A stretch of 64,000 bases of DNA, taken from positions 1 to 64,000 of the forward strand of contig NZ_BOSJ01000018.1 of assembly GCF_018403285.1 (NCBI RefSeq). Direction: 5' to 3'. Below, in pieces: positions 61,637 to 64,000 of this stretch (position 1 is its first letter; every line of letters begins with the position of its first letter). The translations under genes and the position numbers were made by a program. The notes beneath the pieces are model-generated. The model was not told the DNA's origin and did not search any database. It worked only from the letters and a program-made list of their open reading frames with translations. This DNA comes from Paenibacillus sp. J45TS6 (GTDB lineage: Bacteria; Bacillota; Bacilli; Paenibacillales; Paenibacillaceae).

Positions 61637-63142
61637 ATGTCATGTAAAATCGCTTTTATTGGCGCTGGAAGTATTGGATTTACACGCGGATTACTGCGTG
61701 ACTTATTAACCGTACCCGAGTTCAGTAACCTCGAGATTTCATTTCATGATATTAGTAAACATAATCTCGATATGGTAACAGAGTTGTGTCAAAGAGATAT
61801 TATGGAAAATGGGCTTGGCATACAGATTCATTCGACAACCGATCGACGCGAGGCTTTGAAAGACGCAAAATATGTCATTTGTACGATTCGTGTCGGCGGT
61901 CTGGAAGCTTTTGCGAGCGATGTCGATATTCCACTAAAATATGGTGTCGATCAGTGTGTAGGGGACACGCTTTGTGCGGGCGGAATCATGTATGGTCAGC
62001 GTGGCATTGCGGAAATGATGGAGATTTGTAAAGACATTCGTGAGGTGTGTGCGGAAGATGTACTGCTGCTGAACTACTCTAACCCAATGGCGATGCTTAC
62101 CTGGGCATGTAATCAATATGGCGGTGTCCGCACCATCGGTTTGTGTCATGGTGTACAGCATGGACATCATCAAATTGCCGAAGTGTATGGACTTGAGATG
62201 AAAGAAGTGGACATCGTATGTGCAGGAATTAATCATCAGACTTGGTATATTAAAGCAAGTCATGAAGGTAAAGATCTGACCGCGGGGCTGCTTGAAGCCT
62301 TCCTGAAACATCCAGAGTATAGCCGTACCGAAAAAGTAAGGATTGATATGCTTCGCAGATTCGGATACTACAGTACCGAATCCAATGGACATCTGAGTGA
62401 ATATGTTCCATGGTACCGGAAACGTCCTGAGGAGATTAAGGAATGGATTGACCTCGGCAGCTGGATTAACGGCGAAACAGGCGGATATCTGCGTGTGTGT
62501 ACAGAAGGTCGTAACTGGTTTGAGACGGATTTTCCAAACTGGATGAAGGATGAGCCCAATCGTTTCACAGCAGATCAGCGAGGGCAGGAACACGGATCTT
62601 ATATTATCGAGAGTCTTGAGACTGGAAGAGTCTACCGTGGACATTTTAACGTAGTAAATAACGGAGTTATCTCGAATCTGCCGGATGATGCCGTCATCGA
62701 AGCTCCAGGGTATGTAGATCGTAACGGCATCTCTATGCCGCATGTGGGTCCGCTTCCCCTTGGACCGGCTGCCGTATGTAATGTGAGTATTTCCGTACAG
62801 CGCCTTGCCGTAGAGGCGGCCATTCAGGGAGACGATCAGCTGCTTCGTCAGGCTTTTATGATGGACCCGCTCGTAGGTGCTGTATGTAACCCGAATGAGA
62901 TCTGGCAGATGGTTGATGAGATGCTCGTTGCACAGGAAAGGTGGCTTCCGCAGTACAGTCATGCGATCGCCGAGGCAAAACAAAGAATGGCTTCCGAAAG
63001 CTGGATTCCGGTTAAAGATTATGAAGGTGCGGCACGGATGAAAGTGAAGACGGTTGAGGAAATGCAGCAGGATCGCGAAGCGGCGTCTAGAAATGCAGGT
63101 GAGTCGGATAAAGGGAAGGATCGGGAAAAGGTAGGAAACTAA
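61637..63142 (+). CDS. melA: NAD-dependent alpha-galactosidase/glucosidase, GH4 family
   Basis: A 501-aa cytoplasmic glycosidase. The GH4 family uses NAD+ and a divalent metal instead of the usual acid pair. N-terminal Rossmann motif AFIGAGSIGFTRGLLRDLL; then GDTLCAGGIMYGQRGI, NYSNPMAML, LCHGVQ (metal-binding Cys) and AGINHQTW (metal-binding His). The GDTLCAGG signature and length fit MelA alpha-galactosidases, though alpha-galacturonidases belong to the same family. ATG at 61637 has GGTGGAG upstream. The C-terminal tail is charged and low in complexity. Confidence 0.85.
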   Translation: MSCKIAFIGAGSIGFTRGLLRDLLTVPEFSNLEISFHDISKHNLDMVTELCQRDIMENGLGIQIHSTTDRREALKDAKYVICTIRVGGLEAFASDVDIPLKYGVDQCVGDTLCAGGIMYGQRGIAEMMEICKDIREVCAEDVLLLNYSNPMAMLTWACNQYGGVRTIGLCHGVQHGHHQIAEVYGLEMKEVDIVCAGINHQTWYIKASHEGKDLTAGLLEAFLKHPEYSRTEKVRIDMLRRFGYYSTESNGHLSEYVPWYRKRPEEIKEWIDLGSWINGETGGYLRVCTEGRNWFETDFPNWMKDEPNRFTADQRGQEHGSYIIESLETGRVYRGHFNVVNNGVISNLPDDAVIEAPGYVDRNGISMPHVGPLPLGPAAVCNVSISVQRLAVEAAIQGDDQLLRQAFMMDPLVGAVCNPNEIWQMVDEMLVAQERWLPQYSHAIAEAKQRMASESWIPVKDYEGAARMKVKTVEEMQQDREAASRNAGESDKGKDREKVGN

Positions 63143-63166
63143 AAAAACAAAGTATGCTTTTCATAG

Positions 63167-63201
63167 GCATCTGTCATTACCATGGCAGGTGCTTTTTATT
63201 T
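63167..63201 (+). terminator. Terminator after the GH4 gene
   Basis: GCATCTGTCA and TGGCAGGTGC pair (two wobbles) over a six-base loop, followed by a T run. Confidence 0.75.
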
Positions 63202-63352
63202 TTGATGAGCATTCTCTACAGAAATGAGCTTCTTTGTTCGATAAAAAAGGAAGAGGGTGAAATTGATTTACTCAAAGGAAATAGAGGAAAATATATACAA
63301 ATGGTTGGTGTGCTGTTAAATTAATAAAAAAGAAGTTATAGGAGGAAATAAG

Positions 63353-63505
63353 ATGAGTCGACGTATAGATATGGTTATTATGTTTGGTTACTTGTGTATC
63401 CTCCTGTTCGGTGTACTAGTAAAAGAAATTCCAACTCAATTTGGAACGAAGACGGATACAGCATCAAAGGGAAGAAGTAGTAATAACCATAAGAGTGATA
63501 CATAG
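63353..63505 (+). CDS. 50-aa small membrane protein
   Basis: A short gene with a strong AGGAGG eight bases before the ATG and a terminator just after. The product MSRRIDMVIMFGYLCILLFG has one membrane helix (about 6-24), then KEIPTQFGTKTD and a Ser/Lys/Asn-rich tail. No family is recognised. Confidence 0.6.
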   Translation: MSRRIDMVIMFGYLCILLFGVLVKEIPTQFGTKTDTASKGRSSNNHKSDT

Positions 63506-63514
63506 AATGACAGA

Positions 63515-63552
63515 AGAGACTGTATTTCTATTCATGAAATCAGTCTTTTTTT
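63515..63552 (+). terminator. Terminator after the 50-aa protein gene
   Basis: AGACTG.ATTTC and GAAAT.CAGTCT form a two-part stem, followed by seven T residues. Confidence 0.75.
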
Positions 63553-63733
63553 GTAAACTAAGGAATGAATTGACCACTAGATGATTCAGGTCTATAATAT
63601 TAACATAGCTGTTAAGTTTACGAATAGATTCATTTTTAAGGAATATTTTAGGTATAGATTGCATTACATAAGGAAATAAGAACAACATGAACATTCAATA
63701 TTATGCTAAAGAGTAAAGGAAGGGTAATTCGAA

Positions 63734-64000
63734 ATGATTAAGACTGAAACCGCTTACCGCAGAGCAAAAGAAAAGCTGAAAGACCACAAAGCCTATATCG
63801 CAAATGAGAAACTTCGTTTAGAAAGTATGGGTCTTAGTAAAGACCAAATTTCGCACGCTGTTCAGCCGCTGCTTGCTTTTAAAGGGGAGCTTGAACAAGA
63901 TATTCAACATTATGAGATGATTAAACAAGGAGTCTTCCTCCCGATTGAGACAATTATGGAAGTCGGTAAAAATTTAATTGCTCATCGGATCTATATGAAC
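63734..64000 (+). CDS. Partial XRE-type regulator/antitoxin-like protein, cut by window edge
   Basis: The first 89 codons of a gene running off the right edge; AAGGAAGGG lies upstream of the ATG. The N-terminal part is an amphipathic helix pair (MIKTETAYRRAKEKLKDHKA; then LSKDQISHAVQPLLAFKGELEQDI), and the last visible residues, VGKNLIAHRIYMN, look like the start of a Cro/CI helix-turn-helix. Long N-terminal helices before such a domain are typical of the HigA-like and solitary XRE regulators of Bacillales. The rest is not visible. Confidence 0.55.
   Translation, partial: MIKTETAYRRAKEKLKDHKAYIANEKLRLESMGLSKDQISHAVQPLLAFKGELEQDIQHYEMIKQGVFLPIETIMEVGKNLIAHRIYMN

Noticed and set aside
61934-62983. 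349-codon open frame on the minus strand inside the GH4 gene
   Set aside because: The sense strand encodes a conserved GH4 enzyme with all motifs; the antisense frame has no ribosome binding site and an odd amino acid mix (excess His, Cys, Ile, Thr).
1-64000. CRISPR arrays, tRNA, rRNA, prophage
   Set aside because: No spaced direct repeats, no cloverleaf or CCA-type ends, and no phage structural genes were seen anywhere in the window.

Overview
The window looks like chromosomal DNA of a low-to-mid-GC, spore-former-type Firmicute, most likely Paenibacillus or a close relative. Reasons: strong AGGAGG-type ribosome binding sites with frequent TTG/GTG starts; many Bacillus subtilis-like genes (dgk-dck, des-desK-desR, ykoEDC, ykyA, a DUF896 gene, hemY, a YvrJ-type gene); LplA/LplB/YtcP-type sugar ABC genes without their own ATPase; membrane-bound AraC-type regulators; and a very large secreted pectinase. 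No tRNA, rRNA, CRISPR array or prophage is visible. The only mobile DNA is the end of an IS3-like element at the left edge.

Layout. Positions 1-126: IS3-family end that has cut into a small gene (remnant to 533). 658-9789: mixed single genes, namely a chemoreceptor with a possible sigma-D promoter, two lipoprotein-type genes, an acetyltransferase gene broken by an 11-bp tandem duplication, a RimJ/RimL-type acetyltransferase, an aldo/keto reductase, an NTF2-like protein and an Imm26-like protein. 9833-11777: htpG behind a perfect CIRCE operator. 11853-14701: tandemly duplicated small membrane proteins, a membrane protein, a 51-aa protein and an NmrA-like protein. 14999-19973: a VanR/VanS-type two-component system followed by a four-gene envelope glycosylation operon (GT39-like, GT2, DUF2304, SMR-like). 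Both promoters carry the same arrangement of TTAAG boxes. 20282-25330: hemY, several small proteins, a GNAT, and the deoxynucleoside kinases dgk-dck.

25613-37562 is a pectin-use locus: a 1902-aa secreted protein with both a PL1 lyase and a CE8 methylesterase domain, a membrane AraC-type regulator, and an oligosaccharide importer (two permeases plus a binding lipoprotein). Good catabolite-response (cre) candidates precede the pectinase and the regulator. 37859-49411: a sodium symporter, several unknowns, a serine hydrolase, a polysaccharide deacetylase with a YkyA-type lipoprotein, a radical SAM/SPASM protein, a SWIM-SNF2 helicase and a DUF896 protein. 49634-52562: the membrane-fluidity system des-desK-desR. 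52785-55113: a MetNIQ-type importer with an attenuator-like leader instead of an S-box and a short MetN. 55351-58212: a hybrid histidine kinase and an AraC regulator whose ribosome binding site can be folded away. 58272-61458: a TPP riboswitch controlling ykoEDC. 61637-63142: a GH4 alpha-galactosidase. The right edge cuts an XRE-type regulator gene.

No clearly unprecedented multi-gene system was found. The strongest leads are the TTAAG-box link between the two-component system and the glycosyltransferase operon, the metN leader, the 57.3-kb ribosome-binding-site hairpin, CIRCE control of htpG, and the bifunctional pectinase with its regulation. All family calls are from memory of the protein families; no search was run.
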